Source: Cinnamomum chago
Taxonomy: Eukaryota > Streptophyta > Magnoliopsida > Laurales > Lauraceae
Assembly: GCA_038049695.1 (NCBI GenBank)
Contig: CP142452.1
Location: 70,189,501-70,253,500 of the forward strand
Direction: 5' to 3'
Length of the DNA stretch: 64,000 nt
This document shows, one piece after another, positions 35,101 through 45,084 of the stretch; position 1 is the stretch's first letter, and each line of letters begins with the position of its first letter. Under the pieces are notes generated by a model. It was not told the DNA's origin and did not search any database. It worked only from the letters and a program-made list of their open reading frames with translations. The translations under genes were made by a program, and so were the position numbers.

Positions 35101-36812
35101 AATCCTAATTACTACTCATTAATAAAATTAGAAACCCAATGACAAATAATTAGGAAAATAAAATAAATTCTAAAATATCTTGCACATGAGATCATGGGTC
35201 TATTTCACAGTTTAAAAAATCGGCCAAGTTTGAGTCAACTCGGACTCGGACTCGGCCGAGTCGGGTCACAGTGAGTCGGACTCGGTAAGACACTTGTATT
35301 TAACTTGGTGGAAAATTGAAAACAATGAAACAAAGTGGTTGTCTTGTAAAAGTGCTTTAAATAGAGGGAGGGGGAGAGATAATGCAGTATAATCAAAGGA
35401 GAAAGGTTTTTGGGCATGTGCAGTGCACAGAAAACAGCTGTTGCTCTGCTGACTGCTGTACTGCTGCCAGGCTTGATTCATGGATTGTTGTGTCATGCCA
35501 GCTCCAAACGTGAAAAATGCCTTGAAGCCTTACTGGCCACAGATCTGATGCATATAATTACCTTCTTGACTCTACATTTATTTTGGTAATGCTCTTCAAA
35601 TTTTTTTTTCATGAATTTCAACACTAGTGTACGGTTAGTTTTTGTTTTTTTTGGAAAGGTGCTCCATGATAGTGGGACCATTGTGTCAATGGCTTGGATG
35701 ACTGAAAGTGTAGGACCCACTTGCATGCATTAGTATGACGACTGAGGAGTGAAATGTTATTTTGTTGCAGAGAATCTTGTCAGTTGTTACATCTCAGTGC
35801 CATCTCGGTTACTACAATAAATTCCCTCGTCTCAAAAATTGAATCATGCCACCACTTGTTTTGCAGTTTTCTAAAGTGAAAAATGGATTTAAGAAATGGG
35901 TAGGCAGGTCAGGCATGTCTTTTGCAATAGTACCCTTTCCACTCCATATTTCCCAGCTCATGATTTAATTATTCAATTTTGTTCTTCCATAGTTTGGATA
36001 AGGCTACGATGATGATGAATTGATGATTTTATTTTTGTTCATAGTTGTGTATGTTGTTGCCCGTGTTCGTTCTTTATGCATCTCTTAGGCCTTGTTCGCT
36101 TCATGTAATTGAATACCTATGATTGCTAGTGGTGAAAAAAGAATAAATATCCTGAAATGACCATCAAATAACCTTTCCTTAAATGAAAAATTGAAAATGA
36201 GTACCTAGCCATCAAAGGAGTAAGTCAACACCTAAGAAAGTCAAAGTCCCATCTCCATCTCATATCCTTCACCTCTCTTTAATATTCCTTCAGTGGAGCA
36301 CATTTCATCATGAAATCCAATGTATTTAAATTTTTTTAATGTATTTTATGCAAACAAACAGTCCTTTTTTTAATGTATATGAGAATCTGATGATGATGAT
36401 GATGACAATGCCCTTCATCTGTACTTCTCACAGATGTTGAACAGATTCTCATGTATAGCGCTCGCTGGAGTTGCAACAGAGTACCTTTCATTTGGATGTG
36501 CTGAAGGTGGCCTTGGCGATATCAACCAGGTTTTTGCTTTGAACTTCGGCTATTTCCAACTCTATGAAGTAATTGCTCACGTTGACTGTTACATTCTTGA
36601 CTGTGGAACAGTTGGATGGATTGCTGAAAAGCCTGGGATTCATGCAAAAGAAGGCAGATTCTCAGGTGAGATGGGCTGTCCTAAATACCATATTTATTCT
36701 ACGTCGTCATGAAGGTGCTAGATCAAAGCTTGCAGAGGCCATGACTTTTGGGAAGTCTCTGGGTTTCTGCATTGACACAATAGAGGAAGCTATAAATGGA
36801 GAAGATATTTGA
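21803..36812 (+). CDS. Plastid M41/FtsH-like peptidase-fold protein (AT5G27290/VIR3 type), seven exons, probably damaged
   Basis: Exons are 21803-22012, 27558-27776, 30412-30498, 31713-31859, 34455-34481 (27-nt microexon), 36434-36529 and 36612-36812. All six introns have GT...AG ends and fall in phase 0; together the exons span 328 codons. Landmarks in order: NERAALSIVKELQGKSGGLR, CFGAARQ|VPQRLYSLDEL, two hydrophobic segments in exon 2 (membrane spans), HEAGHFLMAYLLG with an HExxH zinc-type motif at codons 173-177, LPRGYTLSSLEAL, RFSCIALAGVATEYL and KKADSQVRWAVLNTI. The plant family is plastid-targeted and resembles M41/FtsH proteases; VIRESCENT3 acts in chloroplast development. Exon 4 carries an in-frame TAG at 31854-31856 (codon 220) where the family has Glu. 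No clear transit peptide precedes residue 20. It is therefore either a recent pseudogene, a weak allele or a sequencing error. Confidence 0.82.
22013..22686. other. Intron 1, proximal part
   Basis: T-rich intron sequence with a (GT)n microsatellite at about 22285-22305. No other feature was seen. Confidence 0.5.
22687..25068. mobile_element. GAATTC-rich long inverted-repeat element in intron 1
   Basis: The left end (TTTGCTTGGAGGTATTTC, then GAATTGCAAAGTGTTGGGAA) is mirrored by the right end, which reversed reads TTGTTTGGAGGTATTTC, then GAATTGCAAGTGTTGGGAA. Similarity continues inward for at least 150 bp (ATGCTAACATTTTGAAAACA against ATGCTAAAATTTTGGAAACA). The interior repeats a theme many times in both directions: CACTTTTGGCC, TAGAATT, ATTTCAGAATGCTACTT, GCATTTTGGAATTC. 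No protein was recognised. It looks like a foldback or nested MITE built from one unit. The superfamily and target duplication are not resolved. Confidence 0.58.
25069..27557. other. Intron 1, distal part
   Basis: Mostly T-rich intron DNA. Two short stretches look exon-like but do not belong to the family protein: TTGCAG followed by VNGTQIYEQRFNAMRKIKGN (about 25374-25435), and CAG followed by ESANPAAGRKTATSLAAWGS (about 26708-26770). GGGTGGGTGG low-complexity DNA lies at 26540-26582. No gene is supported. Confidence 0.4.
28431..28734. mobile_element. Tourist-like MITE in intron 2
   Basis: The ends GTGCCCGTTTGG and, reversed, GGGCGAGTTTGG are flanked by TAA on both sides (28428-28430 and 28735-28737). 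The 304-bp AT-rich interior is noncoding and similar in build to the MITE at 11716-12026 (CATACAAAAAGTCAAAAA words). Confidence 0.72.
29460..30065. mobile_element. Long-TIR element in intron 2
   Basis: The left end ACACCAAAAAGGCC is mirrored at the right by GGCCTTTTTGGTGTA. Inside, GTTATCTTCCTCCTCTCTTC (about 29569) is mirrored by GAGAGGAGGAAGATAACGAC (about 30000), so the inverted ends extend roughly 100 bp with gaps. The middle also has a direct repeat of TTTCAGGTTTTCTGTTGATA (29833 and 29913). Noncoding; a Mutator-like MITE is one option. No target duplication was found. Confidence 0.55.
30511..31366 (+). repeat. Duplicated intron-3 segment, copy A
   Basis: This segment starts about 12 bases after the exon-3 donor. 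It recurs at 53468-54315 with the same order, only scattered substitutions and small indels, and differing poly-T lengths. It contains a TTGGGACCCATAGGCCCTG stretch and TAGCATATTGGGACAACTGG, with no coding sequence of its own. As it sits directly inside the host intron, this copy is the likelier original. Confidence 0.85.
31230..31530. repeat. Local tandem duplication of about 150 bp in intron 3
   Basis: A unit with TTAGTGTT, CGATAAAAAAAA, CCCCTGGAATTTCTCGTGGC and CTTGTATCAGG occurs at about 31235-31360 and again at about 31407-31523. Confidence 0.6.
31860..36433. other. Introns 4 and 5: simple repeats and repeat debris
   Basis: Intron 4 (31860-34454) holds (TC)n/(TA)n at 32092-32124, a (TTTTA)n tract at 32711-32750, and TACATATGCAAATGT words at about 32800-33170 related to the element at 2985. 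Intron 5 (34482-36433) holds a CGGACTCGG/CGGCCGAGTCGGG cluster at 35239-35286 and a GATGATGATGATG run near 36390. No gene was seen in either intron besides the 27-nt exon 34455-34481. Confidence 0.5.
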
Positions 36813-38729
36813 CCTGGCTGAGTACTTTTGTTTTTTATGATGTTTTTTCAAGTGCTGAGTGAACCCATTAACCAACTCATGTAGTGCTAGAGGAAGACAA
36901 GTCACCCAAAAACGAATCTTACACCACTACAGAGGAGGAACAAATTGATACTAAACCCCTGATTGTAAGAGGACTTGAGATGGTTTGGAAGCTGAAATGA
37001 CAAATTAACTGGACTGCTGGTGTCACAGCTGGTGATTTTTTTTTGTGGTGTGCCACTGTTAGATTATTTACTAATAAGTCATTATTCGCTATTAAGCCGC
37101 CATTTGCTCCAGGGCCCATAATCAAATTATTGACTTGTAAAATTTATCTAATGATCGTGATTTAAATTCGTAGTTAGATTGCCTTTTTAAGAACACTTAG
37201 TTTAAAGAATTAGTGAGAACAAAAAAATGAGATTTATTTTCATTTCTTTGCTATGTTGGGCTAATGGTCTTTAGTGATACTATGCTATGTTGGGCTACTG
37301 GTCTTTAGTGATGCTATGGACTTGGAACACCCAAGATGGGGTGTGTGTTAGACCAAGGTGCTGTCGTCACTCAACAATGAGTTGAGCACAAATATCTATA
37401 TCAAATTGCATAACAAATACTTTAGAATTGACAGAAAATGTATGGCAATTGAATTTGAAAAGTAATATATAAACAAACCAGTATTTAAATGACCAGCTCT
37501 ATGTGGCAGATTTGATTGGCTTATTTATTGCATTTACTGGTTTTTAGAAAATTAAATATGTAGCAAAATGACAGATCTATCATTTTTATAATAACAATAA
37601 AAGTATTTTTAGAGTTTATAAAATATCTGAAAATTAGGAAATTTTAAAATATTTGGAAATCAGAAGTAATTGGATTCACTAAGTACCAACATCTGATATG
37701 GGGGAAGGAATAAGATGTTAATTGAATTTAATTACATACTAGCTAGTACATGCACAACTTGTACACGCAACGGGCGCACACTATTTCAAGACTTCTTCCG
37801 GGTCTTTCCAAATATTTGAAGCAAAATTTTTTTTTTTTTTAAATTATCCCACATATCTATTTAAAATAAGGAAAATATTAAAGGTAGAACTAGTTTTCGA
37901 TGCGACTTTCGGGGTAATTTTCTTTTTTTTTTTTGGGGGGGGGTGCACCTAGCAACCAATCAATCTAAACATCACCTAGACCCTTTGATGGTCATTGATC
38001 TCGAGATTTGGCACCCATCTGAATGGATTGAATTGTTGGATGAAGGATTTGATTTTTTTTTAAATTTCTTTTTATGAATATGAAGCCGTTAAACTTGTGG
38101 GATATGGATGAAGGGGTTAGGGGTATGGGATTGGGGTCAAAGTTGATATTTGGGGTTGTCTCATATGAATCTTTTTATCCCTTGTCCCATCCCTAGGCGG
38201 GGCCCTACAGAAAATCCTCATAAAATGTTCTCACCCGAATAAATCCCAATAAATAATATGTACAATTAGATAAGGCCCATACGATCATCTATTGAATCCA
38301 ACTTCAGGTCATTCTCATATCTTTTAACACGAGGTTTTCTTTAAAAAAAGACTAAAATACATTTAATAGGTCACAATTAGACCACTCTAAGAGCCATTGT
38401 AAAAAACAGTTTAATTAATTAAAATATTGGGCTGGGTGCCACACATTTGTAGGCTGTGACACTAAAAATCATAGGCATGTTTTCCACTTATTAAAAAGTT
38501 TTGAACTTTCATCCTTCTAAAATTTTGTTCTTTTTGTAATGTTGTAGGTTTATTGTTGCAAGTATGACACCTCTTTTAAAGAAATATTCTTTAATATAAG
38601 TTCCATAGCTGTCTTGACCAATTGAAGACCTAATTAACTTTGTAGGGGTGTTCATGATCTGCGCTAAGGCATATCCTCACCCAGTCTGACTTTAGAATCA
38701 TTGGACCAGGCCTAGTCCAAGCTCGACAC
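36813..38729. other. 3' region and gene-free spacer
   Basis: The 3' untranslated region of the M41-like gene is followed by AT-rich DNA. A short direct repeat (CTATGTTGGGCTA...GGTCTTTAGTGAT) occurs at 37251-37318. No coding sequence is supported. Confidence 0.45.
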
Positions 38730-41700
38730 TGTAATTCCCCAATTCCGGATACCGATAAAATCGTTCGAATACCTGAAGTTGGCGCGCTACTTCCCGGAAA
38801 ACCCGAGAACTTCCAAGATCGTAGGCCCGCAGTAAGGTCCGATTTAAAACTTTTTGAACAATATACTATCAATGGTTAAGTTTGCGGAAGCATAACAATT
38901 AAATAAATCGGAAGCAATTTGGTATCATATATATTAAATGTGAGCAGAACAGTAGTCTAGTTAAAATGATTCAGTTGTTAATCAAAGTTAGGTACATGTT
39001 TGATTTCTACCCAACTCACTACAGAATTTCCTCTCAAAGCCCAAAATAAAGAGAACTCTCAAAACCCTGGTAAATCATCTACGCCCTCTGGCTCGACATC
39101 CGGGTCGGCCGGGCCCCATCCGTAATCTCCGACGGTCGGCGCCTCTACCAGCGCTAATGCATCCTCAGGGATCTCTGGGTCAAGGTCTAAGCACCAAAGA
39201 AGGGTTAGATCTAAAAGATCTGGCAAGTCACAGCATACTACTAACATAGAACATATATATCAAAGGAATAGAGACAGGTAAATAAGTTAAAGAATGACAA
39301 GGTAAAGAACTAGGCAGTTGAGCAGTATAATCATAAGGAATCAGGATAATAAACAACAACTAATCTACTACAAAGTGACACATTCACATGAGCTGGAATA
39401 CCGCGGGATATTATGCCGCGACCCTCCCATACTGAACACAGTTGCGGTGGGGAAATCTCACCAGTGCTGGGAATTATTAATCCCGCAAATCACTCATCAT
39501 CTCATCACTCAAGACCAAACACGGTATCACACCGTCCGTCTTAACCACACAACTCATCATGATTGCTCCTCAACACTCAACTAGCTCCTACCGGGGATGA
39601 TCAGTTCACAGGCTAAGCTTAAATCAACCGAGTGAATGTTCATGCCGACTCGAGAATACTCTAAGGGTCTGTGTCTGTCTAGGCTTTGCTTTGCGTGAAC
39701 AAGGTCCTAACAATGTCTCTAAGAGGTCTGTACATCAATAAGTCTATGGATTATATTCTAAGTCAAAGCTCACTCGTTGGATCTATACCAAGGCCCATCA
39801 AATCCGTGGCCTGGTCTAAAACCGTCCAAACGAGGCATCATATCCATTTACTACTGATAAACAGTTCATTTTAATCCATCAAGACTTAAAAGCCCAATAA
39901 AAACTACATCTTCCAACTAAAGGTACACATCTCCACACTTAGGCCCAATAAGGGCCCGCCTAGACACAGACACGGGTCAATGTTCTCCCAAATTACACTA
40001 TCGGGTCACCTCTAAGATATCGTAGGTTCAGGTCCTCCATTTATATTTAATTAATAGTTACAGCTACACTAAAGATTTAAAAATGATAGTAAATAACAAA
40101 AGTGAAGTATGAACTTCAATAAGAGAATCAACAGGAAAAATGCAACGGTCCAATCCTAGGTAATGGGCCACGTTAAGTCCAGGTCTATCTCCGGTAATTT
40201 AATCTCTAAACGAAGTCACTGATGCCATATAATACTGTGTTTGGTGCTTAGGAATTTACGGGCATCATTGACAACTCTTAGAGGTCGAATCATCTTATAT
40301 TAACAACCAAAACCCTAAACAGTGGTCCCCGCGAGTCAAGATTGAGCCACACCGTTGACTCGGGCTTAGAACATCGATAAACGCTCATTTGGATGGTCAA
40401 TGGGCCCCACATCTGATCACAACTCCTAAATGTTGAAAACTGGAAAATCAGAGTTCCCCAGGTGGACCTGATGTGTAGTGAGCTCGGTTGACTTCCTGGC
40501 CTGGTGGATCAACCGAGTGCACTAACTAATCTGAACCAGGCCTCCTGGAAGACTTATTTCGTTTCTAAGGGTTTCCAGCGTGTCCGGTCAACCCCCTGGC
40601 CTGGGTGATTGACCACATACTCCAAAAACCCTAGAAAGAGTGATGTCCCAGTTTTAAACACTTTCTAATGCAAATCCTAAGTATCAGGTCAATCTGGGTG
40701 TAAAGTGTCTGAATTTCGGGTGAAAAACCAACTTTCAGTTAATTCCTGCAAAAATAGTGTGTACCAGGTCAACCTGGGCAAGGCCAGTTCAACCTGGCTA
40801 ACTGAAATGAATTTCTGCAAGAAAATGACTGAGGGCCAGTTTTTCACAATTTACAGTGTGGCCGGTCGACCTGGGCAGGGCCCAGTCGACCTGGCTAACT
40901 GAAAACTCAGTCTGCAGAAGTTCCTAATTGGGAGCAGAGTTTTCCCAGTTGCAGTGTGGCCGGTCGAACCTGCAAATAATAACTGGGAGCCCAGTTTTTT
41001 CCATTTTCAGTGTCCCTGGTCGACCGACCTGCAGGCAGGTCGACCGAGTACACTGCAAATTCACTCCCGGATGCACGAAATTGGGAAAAACGCAGTTTCT
41101 GCAGATTCTCCATTCTTGCTCGTTTTTCCTCCAAACCACCTCCAATCAGTCCCAAACTTCACCAAATCATCTCCAAACACAAAATCACTCCAATGCCCAT
41201 TAATTAACATCCTTATGGCCCATTGATCTTCCAAATGGGGGGTGAAACCCCCATCCATCAATGCCCTATCCATCCAAAACAAAACAACTGAGCTCAAGTA
41301 ATTTTTCTAAGACTTAATCAATAACATTCATGAACTGAAACTACAGAAATTAAGAAATGAAACACATGTTCTAAGCTAGGAGTAAGTGCACTTGCCTTTT
41401 GTAAAGGAGAGAAGGTTTTGGTAGAGAGAGAGAGAGCAATAGAAGAGAGAATCAGAATCCCAGCCCAAAGGAGAAGAAGAAGAAGATACAGCAGCTGCAA
41501 CTCCTAGAGAAAATCCCAGTAGTAACAGTAGTTGTAGCTTGGAAAGAGAGGAATGAGGGAGGAAGAAGAGAAGAAAATGGGAAGGGAATAGTAGCTTAGG
41601 GTTTTCTTGGGAATAGTGTAGTATTTATAGATTTTGGGGGAGGGATAATGACTGTATTAGCCTTTAGGTTTACATATAATTAGGGTTAGGGTTAGGGGCT

Positions 41701-41987
41701 TTTTGGACTTTGGGCAGGAAGGTTCTAGAGAAGCACCTTTTTTACATTGACCCCCCCTCTAATTAACTAAAATCCATACTAAGGACCTCTCTACACTAAT
41801 TAGCCTAGAATTAACCAAAACACCCTACTAACTAAAATACTAACTCAACTAAGCTAGTTTAACTATAACTTAGGAAAATCTAACTAATCATCCTGATTAA
41901 CCCCTAATTAGCACAATTAACTAATAATTAACATTAATTAGCATTTAAAATATAAATTAGAGGGCCCACAAAGGGTGGGGCCTCACA
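38730..41987 (-). mobile_element. Third LTR, probably a solo chromovirus-type LTR
   Basis: The block starts TGTAATTCCCCAATTCCGG and ends GGTGGGGCCTCACA, which read on the minus strand gives TGTGAGGCCCCACCC at the start and GGGAATTACA at the end. No gag or pol is present. At about 3.26 kb it is longer than the other two. A central palindrome cluster (40480-41065) is present, as in its relatives. The flanks GACAC and CGGGC do not match, so no target duplication supports the borders. It may have decayed or arisen by recombination between two insertions. Confidence 0.62.
40480..41065. repeat. Cluster of GGTCGACC-type palindromes
   Basis: About ten units of GGTCGACC or close variants (GGTTGAC, GGTCAACC, CCAGTCGACCTGG, GGTCGACCGAG) occur in pairs separated by 15-25 bp, usually around the words CCTGGGC or CCTGGCC. 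Pairs recur about every 90-110 bp with CAGTTTT between them, so the zone is also loosely tandem. Confidence 0.82.
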
Positions 41988-42315
41988 CGGGCCAAAAGAG
42001 TTAGGCCCAAATCTGTCCATTTAATCATTCGGGTTGGCTTGAATCAGGTTTTTTATCAATTATTTTGTGGGCAATCGAGCAATTGTTTCCACTAGTTAAA
42101 TTAAATTACATGCATTCCTTGCATGGGCGGGGGCTGAGCCAGGCTTTGAGTTTTCTATGACTTAATCCAAGCTCTGCCTAATTATTAGACGTGCCCTAAT
42201 CACATATCCAAGCCTAGTTTAAAGCGGGCTGGGCTCGAATTTGGCTCAGGGCTAGCTCAACCCATGATCACCTGTAAGTTTTCTACTTCAGTGGGAAATC
42301 CTTAACTTTCACTTT

Positions 42316-42999
42316 AGGGTTGCAAACAAGACAGTTCCAGGTTGGAACCATGTTGGACCCGAACCTATTTCTAAATAACGATATCGGTTATGGGTCCAAT
42401 TCTAACTCGAAACCTGTTTTGTTAGTTCCAGGCTTTGTTTCGCCAGGAAAACCCTGATTTGGCTCCACCTAGATAACCGAAATCTAGTTTCAAAATTAGT
42501 TCTAATTTATTTTTATTTTTTATTTTCTTAAGAAATATGTCATTCAACTTATAATAGTGCATCAATTTTACTACCTCCAGGATTAAACATGAAAATGTCA
42601 TAGAAAAGATGATTTTAAGTTGGCTCTACCTAGATGACCAAAATCTAGTTTCAAAATCAGTTCTAATTTATTTTTATTTTTTATTTTCTTAAAATATATA
42701 TATCATTCAACTTAAAATAGTGCATCAATTTTACTACCTCAAGGATTAAACATAAAAATGTCATAGAAAAGTTGATTTTAAGTTACATTTTTTAACACGA
42801 AATATTCATATGTTAGGTCCTGAATCCACAGGTTGGAACCTATATATATCCAGAATAGGACCCGTTTATCAACTAAAACTTAAGTTGGATTTTGAACCAA
42901 AACACGTTTATAAATCAAAATCTAAAATAAGTTTCAAACTTGAGTTTTCTAGGTGGGAAATTCAAGATAAAATAGAATTGGGTACCCCTTTGCAACCCT
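42316..42999. mobile_element. hAT-like MITE relic (AGGGTTGCAA ends)
   Basis: AGGGTTGCAAACAAG at the left is mirrored by TTTGCAACCCT at the right. The interior carries GGTTGGAACC and CGGTTATGGGTCC words, typical of the same group as 415-785. An internal tandem duplication enlarges it. No target duplication was found. Confidence 0.42.
42460..42782. repeat. 161-bp tandem duplication
   Basis: Two units begin TGGCTCCACCTAGATAACCG (42460) and TGGCTCTACCTAGATGACCA (42621). They run in parallel through TTTATTTTTATTTTTTATTT and AGTGCATCAATTTTACTACC to TGATTTTAAGT, with few differences. Confidence 0.88.
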
Positions 43000-43348
43000 A
43001 TTTCAAAGTATCAGGAGTTGTTCCCTATGTTAAGATTAATAATTTAATAATCAATAATATGATCAAAATCTTACCACGCCAACAATTCATTGTGGATTAA
43101 AATTTGAGAATGTATAATAGAACAGAAGCGAATTCCTTTTTTTAATTTTTCTTGGTAAAAAGTAGTGAGTTGATTTTTGTTCTACGACCGTACGTCACTG
43201 GAGTAAAAAACAAGTGGTCCTTGCTTGCCCTGCCCTCATATATCCCATCTCAAGTGTCCTCTGTTATCCCGTAGTTTAGAAAGTCCTTTCCGATCTCTCC
43301 AAGATCATTGACAGAGCTCTCTCTCATTTGATACTACTATTCCTTGAG

Positions 43349-43711
43349 ATGGAGGAAGAGATAGAAGAAGAGAGAAGTGATGATGAGGCAGGGAATGCTG
43401 TGGTAGTAGACATAGATGATCCCCCATGGGTTAAATACATGGAAGCGAAACTTGCCTCCAAGTCCAAACATTGCCAGCGCTCTCATCCGTTCACTATCTG
43501 CAAAGTGCCCCGAGACATCCGCGAGGTCGACAGTGTTGCGCACGACCCTTTGGTTGTCTCCATCGGGCCATATCATCGAGGAAACAAAAACCTACTCGAC
43601 ATGGAGCAGGTCAAATGGCGCAATCTAAATGCATTCCGTGGTGGAACCGGTAAATACTTTAACGAGTACTTGAAGGCGATGAAGGAAATAGAGCAACGAG
43701 CGCGAGATTGC
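43349..43711 (+). pseudogene. DUF247 gene, N-terminal part
   Basis: ATG at 43349 opens 121 codons of a plant DUF247 protein: acidic start, then HPFTICKVPRDIREVD, DPLVVSIGPYHRG, LLDMEQVKWRNL and MKEIEQRARDC. These are the conserved N-terminal blocks of the family, which has about 400-550 residues and a C-terminal membrane anchor. Roles are known for few members (grass self-incompatibility uses some); nothing here points to that role. Homology stops at ATTGC (43707-43711) and resumes in the same codon phase at 50665. The coding sequence is thus split by almost 7 kb of inserted DNA, mostly a copia element. The gene is inactivated. Confidence 0.88.
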
Positions 43712-44197
43712 TAGGTGATCTACTTATATGCGTAAAAGCAATCTGATTCGACAAGGATTAGAATTATATCTTGTTGAGGTAAAAAGAAAAAAGAGAAGAA
43801 CTTCAACGACTCCCATTGAATGGAATTAGTATTAACCTGAAGTTTTCTTCTCTTTTATGTTACAAGCAGAGCATTAAATTTTAACACAGAATCATAGATC
43901 AAGCATTACATTGAAGATGCTCCAGGACAGAGGAAAACTTGTAGAGAAGAAGCAATTGGAGAGAGAACATTTCAAGTCAACTCAAACCTATATAGATTGA
44001 TTATAGCATGAGAGAGAAAATCAAGCCTGGATCCATTCCCTTTTTTGCTATGTTGTTCCATCTGGTTCTCTAGCAATTTCAAAGTTCAGTTATTTTTAAG
44101 AATAATGGGAGTCGATGTTTAAACCTCTCTTTTTGATTACTATGTTTGATTTTGATCATTTAGGATCTATCTTGTACCAGTTGTAATTGATGAAAAT
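43712..44197. other. Unexplained 486-bp insert between DUF247 and the copia LTR
   Basis: This stretch is neither DUF247 coding sequence nor LTR. It contains a pair of inverted words, AACGACTCCCATT (about 43800) and AATGGGAGTCGATG (about 44105), each bordered by AAAAGAGA-type sequence. A small foldback or MITE-like unit of about 350 bp could therefore be inside. No frame of note was seen. Confidence 0.5.
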
Positions 44198-44654
44198 TGT
44201 TAGAAACAATAATCTAGATCTTTGATCTAGGAAACCCTAATAAACCAAAATCCTTCATGTCAAATCATTGAGAGTGGTAAAGCGGAAAAACATACCTGAA
44301 TCCATTGAATGAACTTGTTCGCAGGTTAATGATCTTCCAATCCCTTTGGCTCCCAGAGAAACCCTCTTGATTCTTCTGATGAAGGGATGTAAGAGAGAAT
44401 AGGAATTCACCATATGAATTGGGGACCATAACCCTAATATATAAGATATCATAAGTTTGCTATTTCTAATTTGGTCCCTCATCAAATTAGAAATAACATT
44501 CTGGTATCTACACATTAATCCCATGACAATTATACCCTTAAGCCTCAGAACTTTAATTCTTAATTAGATCACTTTAATATAGGCTTAACCAAAGATAGCA
44601 TAACACATTAAATAGTTACATGTGTGGCCCCACATGATGGAATTTTTTCCAACA
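44198..44654 (-). repeat. Copia LTR (3' in element orientation)
   Basis: It starts TGTTAGAAACAATAATC and ends TTTTTTCCAACA on the plus strand. Its length is identical to that of the partner LTR at 50208. The bordering five bases on the outer side are AAAAT. Confidence 0.95.
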
Positions 44655-45084
44655 ATCTCCCACTGGGCCATATGTGTAACTTAACAAATGTGTGTAACTG
44701 TATGAGCTCCAAAAGTTTGCTATCATAATTTAGGATATATCCGAACAATCTCGTCCATTGATTATGCCGGTATAGGATCAAAGCGGTCTTCGTCACATTT
44801 AACATGACTAAACCCATCAATGGTCACGTACACCAACATTACCAAATGACATAGATCAATCATGGATGCGTAGCATGGAAAATACATGCAATGTGATCTA
44901 TACATGTCTATTTCCAACTGGTCCTACTGTATTCCTTAGTGAGATCAATATTTAACACAATGTAACAGAATGAAATGAACCGAATACTGTATTTCTGATC
45001 AGAATAATATCCAAATACATAAATGCATAAGTGTGTTCAAAATCAAACATAAAGCAACAAAATATAAAATGATACAAACTCCCA

